NCBI RefSeq assembly: GCF_000003195.3 | Contig: NC_012870.2 | Location: 48,185,153 to 48,249,152, forward strand | DNA: 64,000 nt | Source of the DNA: Sorghum bicolor | Lineage: Eukaryota; Streptophyta; Magnoliopsida; Poales; Poaceae | Direction: 5' to 3' | Shown: positions 1 to 12,300 of the stretch, piece by piece | How the letters are laid out: every line of letters begins with the position of its first letter | Position numbering within the stretch: the stretch's first letter is position 1 | Position numbers and translations under genes: made by a program | Notes under the pieces: generated by a model | Seen by the model: only the letters and a program-made list of their open reading frames with translations | Database searches by the model: none | What the model was told of the DNA's origin: nothing

Positions 1-458
1 GAATTAGGGGTACTTGCTGCCCACTAGAAAATAAAAGAGAAAAAAAATGATAGCCCATGGTCCCTCTAATAAGCAATATGCCAGTAAGAGATGACAAACT
101 TCTCAAAAAGGTCAAAGGTCTTGATCTAGGAGTATGACATTCCTCTCCCTTACTCCGAGCGTTGACATAGCAAAATGCAAAGTAAGTATGCTAAAACTTT
201 TAAAGCTCTACTTATACATCTTTCGAGAAGAAGGCAAATGCCTCAGTTTTATTTTGCAGACTTATAAAAAACTCCAGAACAAAGGTAAGACAGAAGAACT
301 TGACACATAGTGCTTGACTTGATCGTTCTGTTTTTCAATCACTTAAGACCTTAGTGATAACTTAAAAACCCTGTAGTAAGAGGCATAAAAGTAACCCCTA
401 TTTTCTTGCTGATTTTAGATTTGCTCAGGGATGAGCAAAGGTTAAGCTAGGGGGAGCT
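1..458 (+). mobile_element. 3' noncoding end of Athila-like element A0
   Basis: The start matches the noncoding stretch between gag-pro and 3' LTR of elements A1 (around 9208) and B (around 35890), for example the shared phrase gaattaggggtac. It ends in a purine-rich tract at 444-458 that resembles the polypurine tract of the sister elements, directly before an LTR. No coding sequence is visible. The coding part of the element lies left of the window. Confidence 0.8.
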
Positions 459-1739
459 TGTTAATGGTCCTTAATGCTCACATTTAACCATCAACTAATC
501 ATGAAAAAGGATCCAAATCCAACCAACACCTAGACTTAGGGTTTTATCTGACAGAATTCCACGAGTTTTGGTGTTTGTCTATTTCTGCAGGGGGTTATCA
601 GGAAATATGAAAGAAAGGCCCACATGTCGGGTTTACATAGAGATATTAATGTGTCGCGCAATTTTCTATCATCTAGAAGACTCCAGAAGCCACGGGAACG
701 AACGGGAAGGAAATCGGGCTCGGAGGCAGGGCGCCCGCCCAACTCTCCTGGGCGCCCGCCCAGCTACAGTGCCCAATCAGGACACGTTTCGCGGATTATG
801 CTCCACCGACCTAAAGGATCAAGGAAAACCGTGCAATCAATGTCGGTTTGATCCGACGGCCCAGATTCACTTGAAGGGACTATAAAACCAGACCCCCTGG
901 CCCCTGGAGATCATACCTCTTCTACAGAATCAAAGTTAGGGTTTCAATTCTTCATCCAAGTAGAGAGGATCCCTCTAGTTCTTCTAGTTCTACCTCTAGT
1001 TCATCTAGATCTAGTTCTAGTTCATCTAGTTCTAGTTCTAGTTCCTCTAGTTATAGTTCTAGTTAGTTCTAGTTGTAATCTAGAAAATAGGGAGAGAGAA
1101 GAGGAGAGCGGAGGAGGAGGAGCCGGATCTGTCGGATCTTCCTCAACATTGTACTTTTCCAGCAACTGGTTCGTTCTTCATCGTTCTCCAAGTTCTTCAA
1201 TTCATAATCCTAAGTTCTTTAATTACTTTTATTTATATTCAAGTTATTTATTGGATTCCCGCTTGCATCAAGTGCTCTTATCTTTGCAACATTAGAGTAG
1301 TAATTAATAGATTGGACGTGGTGTTTAGTCTTGCAATTACCTGGAATTGCACCCAATCCTGCGGATTGTTGTGGTAGCCCTAGGGTAGTGACAGCCCTAA
1401 CGGTCGACGTATCCCACCTCGTTCGGATTGGTGTTTGTAGGACCGTAGTCCGAGCTTCCTAGCCCCCTTCTCATCTCTTTCTGTGGTTAGTGTTCTGATG
1501 TCCCGAAATAGATAATCTTGAAGTAATTCTTGATTCTTAGATCAACTAGAGAACTCTCAGGAAACTTCCTCTCTTCCCACAAAAAATAATTATATAGTTA
1601 TCCTTAGGCGATCTTGGATCTTAATTAGTACACTCACGTTCCCTGTGGAAAATTGATACTCTGGAATACTCCCGGGTGAAAGCTACATCGGTATCCGTGC
1701 GCTTGCGGATTTTTCTGTTTGCGTTTAAAATACCCAACA
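459..1739 (+). repeat. 3' LTR of Athila-like element A0
   Basis: The LTR starts TGTTAATGG after a polypurine tract and ends TACCCAACA, giving TG...CA termini like the LTRs of A1 and B. It carries the family blocks: an acceptor-like CTGCAG at 585-590, paired GGGCGCCCGCCC boxes at 729-740 and 750-761, and a TATA box (tataaaa) at 881-887. A CTAGTT-rich microsatellite lies at about 970-1075. No primer binding site follows, consistent with a 3' LTR. The next five bases are gtgcc; the matching left target duplication is outside the window. Confidence 0.85.
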
Positions 1740-2862
1740 GTGCCCAGCGTCCGGTGAGGTCGCGAGTTTGACAAACTCTCTGCGCATGAGTCCGGTGAGC
1801 ACCGGACGCGTCCGGTGGTCCGCAGGTGACCGTTAGAATCTGACACGCGAGATTCAAAGAGGGCACGTGGCCTTTCCCTGAGCACCGGACGCTGGGGGTC
1901 GAGCGTCCGGTGATCACTTAGTAGCGTCCGGTGCCCCCGTTTTCAGCCCAGTGAAAGTGGCCAACGGCTAGTTTCTTTGAGGGGGCTTATAAATAGAAGG
2001 TGGCCGGCTTTGGGAGGCCAACTCTTGCACATTTGATTACTTGAGACATACATTGAGCTAGAGAACACTCCTTCCACTCATCTCCTTGCTTGATTGCTAA
2101 TCCTAGTGATATTGAGTGAGATTCAAGTGCATTGCTTTGAGAGTTGCATTTAGTGGCACTTGATTCTTGAGTTTGCTGCGGATTTCTTGTTACTCTTGGG
2201 TGTTTCTCGACGCCCTAGATGGCTTGGAGCAGCGGTGGTGTTGAGCTCGTGCTTGGAGATTGTTTCGAGCCTCACCAAGTGACTTGTGAGGGGTTCTTGA
2301 GCCTTCCCCGCGGGAGATCGCAATTGGCTACTCTAGTGGATTGCTCGTGGCTTGGAGGATCCCCATCTTGTGACTGGATGTGCGGCACCCGCTGAGGGTT
2401 TGGCTTTGGATTGCCAATTAGCTTGTGATCCATCAAGTGGGTGTATCGCCACAACGAGGAGTAGCTTGCCGGGAAGCAAGTGAACCTCGGTAAAAATCTT
2501 GTGTCATCTCTTGCCGAGGACATTCTTGTGATTGTGAGTGATTGGTTGGATATATCTCTACTCTACAACGTTGGTATAACAATCATTCACCACTCCTTTA
2601 CTTACTTGTTTATCTTGCTAGTTGTTTAGCTTGTTTAGTTTAGTCTTCTTGTTTAGGAGTGTAGCAAGTTTGTAGTTGTGCTTTCTTATTGTAACTTGTG
2701 TTTAGCTTTCTTGCTAGACTTGTGTAGGTGGCTTGCATAGCTTAGTTGTGCTAGTGCTAGAATAGCTTCACCTTTTGTTTTACTAATCAACTTGTCTAGT
2801 TGAAGTTTGTAGAAATTTTAAATAGGCTATTCACCCCCCCCTCTAGCCATTTGGACCTTTCA
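1740..2862 (+). repeat. 3' part of a SIRE/Maximus-type copia LTR
   Basis: The segment ends with caccccccc, ctctagcc and gacctttca, the characteristic 3' end of grass SIRE-type copia LTRs (family knowledge). A TATA box (tataaata) lies at 1988-1995. The upstream part repeats cgtccggtg and its reverse complement caccggacg at about 1748, 1790-1815, 1883 and 1922, as seen in U3 of such LTRs. The 5' end is missing because A0 abuts at 1739, so A0 probably inserted into this LTR. No primer binding site follows at 2863, so this is a 3' LTR or solo LTR lodged in Tekay C. Confidence 0.7.
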
Positions 2863-4417
2863 GTTGCCAAGCTAACGAAGTTACAAGATGAATGTTTCAT
2901 ACATTCTAGCACTTGACTTGGAAGTGTTGATCATTCCTATGGTTGAGAAACCACTATCAAGTATCCTTGCTAAGAAGTTCTTAACATGTTGGTTCCATCT
3001 ACAAGGAGAGTGCATATTAATCAAGGTTTGATCTTGATTCAAAGTATCATCAAATGGGAGTCCAATCTTCAATATAACTAAGGTGAGATGGCATTGACGA
3101 CATAGGAAGTGGATATGGTACATCTAATGTTGATGCTACAGAGACTCAAAAGATTTCTTTGCTAAAGAGAGCATGACCAGTATGTTCTAGTTGATGAAAG
3201 TTCTCACCTAAGAGATGTCATCTTTAAGGATGGACTTAAGAAGGTTAAAGATGCAAGAGTTGGAAACCACCAAAGGAAAGTGAATGAGACTTATAGTTTT
3301 ATAGATATGGCAAGAGGCTATCATAGGTTTGCTAGAGCATGGAGATATTATCTTTTTGGATATAAGAGTAATATCTACATATAATGTAAGAATCTAAAAG
3401 GCATCTTTAGGAAGTTGGATTTGAGCTGGTCACATTGTCGATGGATTTGAGTGAATCAAGAGTTATGGCTGGAAAAAAAATGCTATCACTTGAAGGAGAA
3501 AAAGCCTTTGCGAATGCTCAGAGCATAAAGAGTGTCCTAGAGGAGTTCAAGTAACACTTAAATTTGAAGAGTTGAGTGTTGAACTGGAGCGATGTCACTG
3601 GTACTGCCTAATGAGCTCTACTAATTACTCATTTGGGAACCATAGGAACTACAAAGATTACTTAGAAGATATGTTGTGAGCTTGTGTATTGCAGTATGGT
3701 ACAAAGAGTTTACCGTATGCGAAGTTTTCTTAGAACAACAGTTAGAGCCTTCGGTGGGAGCCTTTTGAAAGCTTGTATGGATGTAAGTGGAGAACCCCGC
3801 TGATTTGGAATCAAACGGGAGAACACAAGTGTTTGGGCTAGAGATTCTAAGTGGTGCAGAGCAGCAATTGAGAATGATCAGAGATAATCTGAGGGTGGCA
3901 CAGTCTCGACATAAGAGTTGTGTTGATATCTGAGAAGAGAATTAGATCTAAAGTGGGAAACTACGTTATCTGGAGATGTCACCTAAGAGAAGTGTGTGGA
4001 GGTTCAATATGAAAGGAAAGTTAGCACCAAGATATGTCGGGCCTTTCAAGATGCAAGAAATATGGAATGAAGTGGCTTACCAAATAGAGCTACTGAAAGT
4101 TCAGAAGGAGTGTATGATGTCTTCCATGTGCCTCAACTTAAAAAGTACGTGCGTGTGCCATAAGAGCAGATGTCGTTAGAAGAATGGAATGTTAAATCAG
4201 ATTTAACATACAAGAGTACCTGGTAAGAATTTCGGAAACAACATAAAGTGTGACCAGGAGTTGGATTTTCAGGATGTACAAAGTCCAGTGGAATCAGTAC
4301 ACCGAAGAGGAGGCTATTTGTAAAAGAGAAGAGGATCTAAGAAAAGCATACCCGCTTTGGTTTGAGTAAGCACCAACCGAATCTCGAGGACGAGATTCAT
4401 TTTAAGGGGGGTAGAAT
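2863..4417 (+). pseudogene. Decayed pol 3' region of Tekay-type chromovirus (Tekay C)
   Basis: Fragments in shifting frames resemble gypsy pol. Around 3330-3440 is an RNase H end (W-R-Y-Y-L-F-G-Y-K-S-N-I-Y). Around 3660-3800 is the integrase core end (E-D-M-L, A-C-V-L-Q, then Y-G-C-K-W-R-T-P in another frame). Around 3980-4150 is the GPY/F module ([10 protein letters not shown]). Up to 4380 is a degraded chromodomain-like tail. Many stops and frameshifts, and apparent loss of the integrase zinc finger, show it is dead. A purine-rich tract (aaggggggtagaa, about 4404-4416) precedes the LTR. I find no clear pol homology in about 2863-3320. Confidence 0.75.
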
Positions 4418-7260
4418 TGTAACACCCCAAAATTTGCAATTTTCCAAAATAGGATAAATTATTAAATTGTGTATTTTTGTGCCCATGAAATATAGGAAAA
4501 ATAATATTTTTATTAAAATTTAGTATAGGAGTTAACAACTTGTTTGAGCATGCATGCCTTTGCATTGGATTTATTGTGATGAGTGGTTTTTGCTAAAGAT
4601 TGAAAGGGAATTCAAATTTGGTTTTGAAAATGTTTTGAAATAGGTTTGTTTTTAAAAGAAAAGAGAAACAGAAAAAAAAGAAAGACTCTCCCTCTCTATT
4701 TTCAGCCCGAAGGCCCAAAACCTTTCTTTCCCCCCTTCTTCTTCTCTGTTGCCCAAGTGGACTGCGGCCCAGTTTCCCCTCCCCCCCCCGCGCCAGCATC
4801 CCTTCCCCTCTCTTCTTTTCACTTACGAGTGGGTCCCGCGCCTTTGAGTAACCGACAGGTGGGACCCATCTATCGGACCCGTCTTCCACCCGTAGTCGAG
4901 CGAGACTCGGTGAGTCTCCGCGTCAGCCACGCGCGAACCCCGCCGTTGGCTTGACCCGCACGCCGAGGAGGCTTTAAATAGCGGCCTCCGCTGCCCCGCA
5001 ACCCCCTATCTCAACCCTAGCTCCAGCCGTCGTGAAGCTTCAGTCGCGTTTCGTCGCCGAGATTCAAGCCAAAGCCAATCCGCCGCCGCAGCGCGTCCAA
5101 GACCCCGTGAGCAGCTTGCCGGGCTTCGGGTCCGTTTTGCGAAGTCACCGAAACTCTTGCTTCACATTTTTGTGCCTTCTGCGCGTGGCTCACTCACGCC
5201 GAACCTTATTCCAGGGCCGCCGCTCGCCTCTTGCCGTCGTGAGCTCGCAGCGGACTTCCTCGGCTCCAATCTTGGCCTCAGGTGAGCTCGCATCGAGCTT
5301 CTAAGCGTCTCGGTATGTTTGGTTTGTTCTCTACCGTTCTCTAGCACCGCATCGGCCAACTCTGGCCATGATCGGCCATGGCGCCGCCGCGGGTTGCCAC
5401 CTCCGGCTGGCCGGAATTAACCTCCCCCCCCGATCTAATCTGGTCCGTTAATCCACGATCCAACGGCCGATATCGAAGGATACCCCTTCGGCCGCCAAAT
5501 TTGCAGAAAACCCCCCAAAGTTTTTAATGTATAAACCCGCGGTCCTTTGCGCTTTCTCCGATTACGTTTTCTAAGTTTGAAAGCGTATTTTTTGTCTGCG
5601 CAGTTCAAAAACCGTTTTCTCAGATTTACAGTTTTGCCATTGAACCTATTTTACTCATAAAACTCCGTTTTAACTCCGAATTGATCCATTCAAGTTGCGT
5701 TAGATTCGTTTTCGCGTAATCTATAGATTAGTGCTACTGTTATACAAGTTTTCAACTTTTAAAATCTGAGTTTAGATTTAATCTATTATTTTATCAAAGG
5801 CAATCTTATTTAGATCATAATTTCTTCGTTTTAGATCCGATTTTTGTGAATTTTACGTCTGTGTGATCGTAGAGCGAGGTAGATTCGTTTTATAAACTTT
5901 TTATCTTTATTTATAACTGTTGGTGTTCTGTTCTAATAATAGGCTTGTTTGCTTTGTATGATTATCCTTGGATGATTGTTGTTGATGTGGTGGTTACGTA
6001 TAGACGGTGAGCAGTTCGTGGGTGATCAAGAGTACTACTACGAGCAGGATCAGCAAGACCAGTGTGATCAAGGCAAGTATAGCATGGGATCATCCTTGTT
6101 TCCTAATAACATTAATCACTTAATTCATATTGCATGTGTCTCCTTGATAAGGATTTCCTAGTATTGATCTTATACCTTGTCACCTATGGTTATGCATTGG
6201 GTAGCTTATGCTAGTGCTCCACTAAACCATGATCTTGTAATTTGATTAAAGGATTATGCAAGAAACATTAAAAGATGACTTTTTAGCAACTTTGGTAAAG
6301 AGGGCTGGAGCATTGGGCTATCTTATGGTGCTCTGGTTTCTCTCCATAAGGACTTATCTGTATCTAACTATCCGGGACATACAGTACAACTGTGAGGGCT
6401 ACATGGCTCTGGCTTTAGCTCAGTATGAGGACCTTTTCTAGCTTGTTAGTGGTTACCCTTGTGGTGCAAGTGGGGGATAGCAGACCGTGGATTCCTGCGG
6501 GTGAGTCACACTAACTGACTAACGAAACCAAGCGACCCTAACTTGTTAGACGAACCTTTGAAAGTCTTCATAGTGAACCCTGCCGGTCTTCCTTGGTAGT
6601 GGGCTAACAGGTCGACGGGCCTCGGGTGAAAGGGTAAATCATGACTCACAGTAAAAGTGTACAACCTCTGCAGAGTGTAAAACTGATATATCAGCCGTGC
6701 TCACGGTCACGAGCGGCCTTGGACCAATACAGAATAAATGAACACTAATGGCAATTCATTAATGTTATTTTTGTTAATATGTTGTTTATGCTATTCTTTA
6801 TTCACTTTACCTCATCATGAGTTTACTATAGGACTTGACAACTCGATGCTACTCATATGCTAAAATTGTGACAACTAAAAGCTACATGCAGTTCAACCAA
6901 TGTCTAGCCTTTGAGCCTCATGAACCCTATGTTATTCTTGCTGAGTACGAGATGTACTTACGCTTGCCTTTACATTTTATTTAGATAAAAATCTCAGATG
7001 GGTACCAGATCGCAAGCTTGGAAAAGAGTTTAGGCTTGTGCTCAACCGTCAGTTGTCCCTGTGGATTTGGAGCTTTCTCCTGAAGATCGGAGTGTCTTTC
7101 CGCTGTTTGCTATCTAAGGTTATATCTTTTATACTAAGTTCGTTATATATATAAGCATTATCTATTGATATTACCCTTAATTGTGGCTATATGTGAGATT
7201 TGACTTTCTGGGCTCACATATGGTGTGTATCTGGTTTTGTTCTTAAAACCGGGTGCTACA
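4418..7260 (+). repeat. 3' LTR of Tekay C (about 2.84 kb)
   Basis: It begins TGTAACACCCCAAAATT just after the polypurine tract and ends CCGGGTGCTACA. A TATA-like box (tttaaata) lies at about 4974-4981 in a GC-rich promoter zone, with a C-rich leader after it. The sequence after 7260 continues in the protease-like gene of element A1, so Tekay C inserted into A1. The 5' LTR is not in the window. Short ORFs in this LTR look fortuitous. Confidence 0.85.
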
Positions 7261-7816
7261 TGCGGTCACCTATCGGCTCTTGTTCGCAACCATGCTCCTG
7301 AAACCAACATACATTCAGCTCCATATGGCAGATCAGACATTTCGAGAGGTTAAAGATATAATAACTGATGTCCCTGTCAAAATAGACGATCATTTTGTCT
7401 ACACAGACTTTTACGTTATTGACATGGGAGAAGACGAATACGATCCACCCGTCATCCTTGGAAGACCGTTCCTCAGCACCGTTAAAGCAATCATCTACAT
7501 TGGAACTGGAGAAGTCTATATGCACTTCCCCTCAGAGAAGGTACGCTGCTATTTTACTAACCCTAACTATATAGTTGAAGACTCTAAGCAGGTGAGGACA
7601 AGAAGAAGACGATGCAACCGCAACCAGAGGAGGGAAATCATCAAGGACGGATAGGCAGACTATGAAGGAGAAGTGATAAGATCTGAAGACATACAGCTTG
7701 AACAAGATTATCCTGAGAAGACCGTAGCACTGAGTCAGGTGTGGAGAGAGAAGATAACTATACACGAAGAAGAGGCACCACCGGAAGCACCGACTACGCC
7801 ACTCAACAAATCCTAG
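7261..7816 (+). pseudogene. Second retropepsin-like domain of element A1 (fragment)
   Basis: This aligns closely with B at 33917-34470. It covers the C-terminal part of the second protease-like domain, including ILGRPFL, then a basic R/K-rich linker and an acidic tail. It starts abruptly where the Tekay C LTR ends, so the catalytic Asp region is outside the window. A TAG at 7652-7654 replaces the Trp codon TGG of B, and another stop at 7814-7816 precedes the position of the B stop. Retropepsin domains of this type process Gag; this fragment cannot act on its own. Confidence 0.8.
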
Positions 7817-9963
7817 GACAACTGAGAAAATAGAGAGTCCCGTTCAGAGGACTTAAAAACACCGAACGCCTTGCCAAGAGGTAAACATGGTAGTTATCCT
7901 TTCCCTTTCAATTTTTTAAAATAGTTTACTTAGTTAATTATGTTCGTACTATCCTAAAAAGAAAAATAAAAATGTTAAAAAACAGTAAGCCCCATGTGAG
8001 TATACGAGTGGTATAAAACCCATAAGTACATTCACTGTGGTGGCATAAAAATAAAATAAATATTTTTTTGCTCTATAAAATGAAAATATAAAAATAGAGA
8101 GTAACACTTATTGAGGAGGCTCAACATGATAAAGGCTAGATATTTATGCTAACACCTAATCAGTTCTATAAAGCTTTGTTGTCTATTTGAGCTCCAGAGA
8201 AATTAAAAATCAAGAAGACTAGCAGAAGGAGGACATTCTAATCGCTGTCAGGATACTGTCGACTTTCAAATACACCTCTGCCACCTGCTAGCTACATGAG
8301 AAGAAATTACGTCAAAATTCAGCTTGGGGGAGAGCACCCCCATTTATCTCGCTAAGTATTTCTATCTATCTTTATACTTATACTATATTAAAATATAAAT
8401 ATACATAAACATGAAAAACCAAATAAAGATTTTGTGCCTATATAAATATATGTCTTTTGCTTAGTGTGTTTAATAAATAAATAAAGTGGCTATGCTAAAC
8501 TGAATCTTAATAATAAAACTCTAGCATTGATATGATGAATAGTTGCTCTGCCTAATTTTCAAATTTGAGTTCTCTCTCTAGTTTAGACATAACTGTTATA
8601 ATTTAAAGCTTACTCTAAACCTGAACTTGTGGGAAGAGATCTTGATCTGAAGTCTAAGTTGTTAACGGATACGATATGGGAAGGTTGAGCTGCTGTTTAT
8701 CTATTCCTAGAGATGCTAGAATCCTAGAGAATTTTATCTTTGAAAATCTTTAACACATGTGAGTTCCTGTATGATGAGAGTTTAAATTCCTACCACAACC
8801 ATATATACATGCTTGCTAGACTTTGAGCCACACATTTACTTTTTACTGCTTATGAGCATTGAGTGTGGTCAAGCTGTGTAGACCCTTATGAGCTTGTCAT
8901 ATGGTTAAATCAAGATTCACTTGCACGTTCACGCATACATACTGCTTCTACTCTGGAAGTACGCTTCCATATATATCCACCCATTTCCATCTCCAGAACC
9001 ACCCAAAAAATATACTACTCCTATGTTTTCCCCTGTGAAATAAATGCCCAAGTTATCTTGATTACTACCAATTGCTATATTGTCTTATGAGATGAGTGCT
9101 CTAAAATAATAATAATAAAAATAAAAACGAGGAAATAAAAAGGTCCGGAACCTCGAAAGAAAAGAAAAAAGTGAGACGAGAGGTAAAAATAGACAAGTGT
9201 CCGACAGTAGAATTAGGGGTACAAGATACCCACCTGAGAGGAAAGAAAAAGAAAAAATATAGAGCATCTCATTCTCCTCAAAGTTTCAAAAAGCAAGAAA
9301 GGTATGTATCCCCTCAAAAGAGCACAAGTAGAATTAGACTTTCACCATTGTTATCACCATCATCACCATACACCATTCATTCGTGACACATGCACATCTT
9401 GATTTGATTTATGGACTTGTTTCTTTGGATCCATGGTTTGACTATGCAATAAATGTCTTGTAAGTATGTATACTTTATCTCACACCTATGAGCTCCAGAT
9501 ATTAAAGCCTTATTAGAATAGGGTGAGAGAGAAGGCAATGTCACTATGCCTTATACCACAAATACCACATACTTTGAGAGAAGGCATATACCATCACTGC
9601 CTAAGTAAGGATCCAAAAATACCATAAAAGAGAGATCTGAGAGAGTCATACAAGGAATCTCTGAGTTTTGTTTGAAAATCTGCAAAAACCCCAGGGCTAT
9701 AGCTGATCAAGAATAAGAGACATGGCACTTGACTAGACCATTCTATCTTTTAACTACTCAAGACAGAAGTGACGGTTACAAGTCCCATGGTAAAAGGTAA
9801 AATGAATAAGTTTTAAGTCTTGATAAGTTTACTCTAACTCAGATATGAGACCTCATTTAGAAGCATGTGTACCGTCAATTTTCAAAGGTATTTCAGCAAC
9901 TTCTGATCCATCGCTGAGATTATCCTTGCTCAGGGACGAGCAAGAGGTAAGCTTGGGGGAGTT
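7817..9963 (+). other. Long noncoding tail of A1 between gag-pro and 3' LTR
   Basis: About 2.1 kb without a credible ORF, collinear with B 34474-36639. Conserved blocks include the gccccatgt to cactgtggtggca segment at about 7989-8045, a polypurine-like motif with a G5/C5 hairpin at 8320-8341, and a block around 8790-8900. The true polypurine tract aagcttgggggagtt is at 9949-9963. Complete Athila elements carry pol and often an env-like ORF here; this family has neither. Confidence 0.75.
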
Positions 9964-11607
9964 TGCTGACGGTCCTTAAGTATCAAATTTAATTATCAAA
10001 TAAACAAAGAAAAGGATCCAAATGAAATCGACATCGAGACTTAGGGTTTTATCTGACAGAATTCCACGAGTTTTGGTGTTTGTCTATTTCTGCAGGGGGT
10101 TATCAGGAATTATGGAAGAAAGGACCACACGTCGGGTTTACATAGAGATATTAACGTGTCGCGCAATTATATTACATCTAGAAGACTCCAGACCGGGGCC
10201 AGGCCCAGGGCGCCTGCCCTAGAAACCAGGGCGCCCACCCCCCTTTGGTGCCCAATCAGAGTCCTCTTCGGGGATCATGCTCCACCGACCTAAAGGATCA
10301 AGGATAACCGTTCAATCAATGTCGGTTTGATCTGACGGCCCAAATTCACTTGGAAGGACTATATAAACAGACCCCCTGGCCCCTGGAGGAGAGCACCTCT
10401 CAACCCTAATTCATTATTCATCAGGGAGAATAAGCCTCTGATCAAGCCCTAGAGCCACCACATCAATTAGATCTCTAGATTAGCATAGCTACATAGGATT
10501 AGAACTAGAAGGAGTCAATCTTCGATTGGTTTCCGGATCTGTCTAGAGGATTCTTGGTAATTCTCTATTGTTCTTCAATTGTTCATCTTTGTTCTTCGAT
10601 ATTATGAATATGACTCTGTTCTACTTCAATATATTGATTATGACTTTGCTCTACTTGTTTATATTCGCAATTATATTGTTCTTAGTTTATCATAGTTATA
10701 TACTTGGCTTAGTTAGATTGGAATTATATACATGTTTAGGATCGTATAGCGTTTATCCATCGGATCCATGGGTAAATGATAGATATTGTGTAGGCGTGGT
10801 GTTTATACCGTATTTATCTGCGATTGTACCCTATATGCCACATCGCGGGGTAGTTCATGGTAGTGACAGCTCCATTGATTCTTACATAGTCGCCCTCTCG
10901 TGTATAGGGCTGGCAGAGCAACATTATTACAGGAGTGTGATTGCGATGTTTCTCATATTCCTTGATAATATCACTATGCATGGGTGTAATCCTGTCTCGC
11001 AATGATTGCTAAGTATAATTGCACTAACTATGACGTGCTAGACTGTATAGTTAAGAATAACATAGGAAATATTCTTGTAGTTCGTCCTAATTCTATGCTA
11101 ATGACTTGCTAGAATATCTAATTGAGGTGCTTATCATATTTATATGTGGCTAAGTTATGCTGATCAGATTAACTATCTTTGTCACCATTCATTACTTTAT
11201 ATATATATATATATATATATCCTTTATGTGACACTTATTCCTGTATGAAAGAGATAGATAGATGCTCTCAATTATACATGCAATGATAGATACTCAATTC
11301 TATATTCCATTCTATAATCAACATTGATGTTTAGCAATCCCTTCCCAGTGGTAAAAATATAAATAACGATACCTGAAATACTTCCCGGTTAAAATGCTAC
11401 ATCGGTATTAATTTGTGCGCTTGCAGATCCCATTTGATTATTTATTTAGAAGAGCAATTGCATATTTCAATACCGCGTCTCTTATGTCATGTTGGGGATG
11501 ACAACTTGGCTTAAGTGGCATGAGGGATAGGTTTTGCATTTTTGGCGCCGTTATCAGAATTAGAAAACTAAGTCTACTTTTGGTAGTGACGTTAAGAATG
11601 CCCAACA
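9964..11607 (+). repeat. 3' LTR of A1
   Basis: It runs from TGCTGACGG to GCCCAACA and is closely similar to both LTRs of B. Acceptor-like CAG ends at 10095, 131 bases after the LTR start. Paired GC boxes lie at 10208-10219 and 10229-10240, and TATA (tatataaa) at 10360-10367. A 145-codon open frame at 10568-11005 with a hydrophobic N-terminus is shared with B (see findings). No primer binding site follows, so it is a 3' LTR. The flank begins ccctc. Confidence 0.88.
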
Positions 11608-11749
11608 CCCTCGTGCCTGATAGACCTTCTGATACGATGCGACTTGCAGTTTGATATCCAGCTTGAACTGTTCTATCTCGCTCTAGAATTTCTTCTCGAG
11701 ACATCCCCGTCAGTCAACTTCTCTTCGGGATGGGTCGTTGGTCTTTGTG

Positions 11750-11803
11750 TCCAGCAAATAAAGCAAAAACGGCTCCCATAGAAAGTACATAATGGAAATG
11801 CGC
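11750..11803 (-). pseudogene. cox1: Mitochondrial cox1 fragment
   Basis: Reverse-strand translation gives HFHYVLSMGAVFALFAG, a conserved stretch of cytochrome c oxidase subunit I around the haem-copper site (family knowledge). Homology stops on both sides: the next codons do not continue COX1, and the preceding AT-rich sequence is unrelated. It is a non-functional piece of about 50 bases, part of the organellar mosaic. Confidence 0.75.
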
Positions 11804-11904
11804 TGTTTTTCTTTCCTAAAAGAGTTTCGTTCTAACAGTTTTTTATTATTTCTCTTGTTCTGAGAAATAATAATAATAAATAAAGAGTAAAATACGAAAG
11901 AGAA

Positions 11905-11932
11905 GCGTCCATTGTCTAATGGATAGGACAGA
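11905..11932 (+). pseudogene. trnR-UCU: 5' half of chloroplast trnR-UCU
   Basis: The 28 bases match the acceptor strand and D-arm of plastid tRNA-Arg(UCU), ending just before the anticodon loop. The AT-rich sequence just upstream is plastid-like. The 3' half is absent, so no tRNA can form. Confidence 0.75.
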
Positions 11933-12300
11933 ATCCGTCGTGTGACCTATCCTCAGCATTAGTCGTAGCCTGATCCACTCTCTTTTTCCTAGCAAGTAAA
12001 TGCGAGTCCAGTTCACCCTCGGCCTCGAAAACCTATGAAGTATGAGCAGGTACCTGTGGATTCAAAAGCTCAAGAAAAGCATCACCCTATGCTCCGACCC
12101 GAGTCCCCACGTCCACTTTTATCCGCCCGCAACCCGGCCAACACAACATTAGGGCGGTCCTCCCCCCCCCCATTCTATGCTGACCCGGGCCGGGGCTCGC
12201 TTTTTGGGCAGCCCGTTTCCACCATGGCCACGCATCTCACAGTGGGGATTCGAACCCCACCAGGTAGGTCTTACCTGTTTGGAGAAGTAAGTGGCTATCA

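Noticed and set aside
568..885. Plus-strand ORFs of 75-105 codons in LTRs (also 15662-16030 and 36749-37066)
   Set aside because: They run through conserved U3 control motifs. Openness is explained by DNA-level conservation, and the frame is not kept in A1.
970..1075. Repeat array of CTAGTT units considered as CRISPR-like or satellite
   Set aside because: Simple-sequence expansion in an LTR leader of a plant element, without spacers or a defined unit.
12160..12260. tRNA T-arm-like gtggggattcgaaccccac
   Set aside because: A lone T-arm-like palindrome in the organellar region. No acceptor, D or anticodon arm could be fitted, so no tRNA is called.
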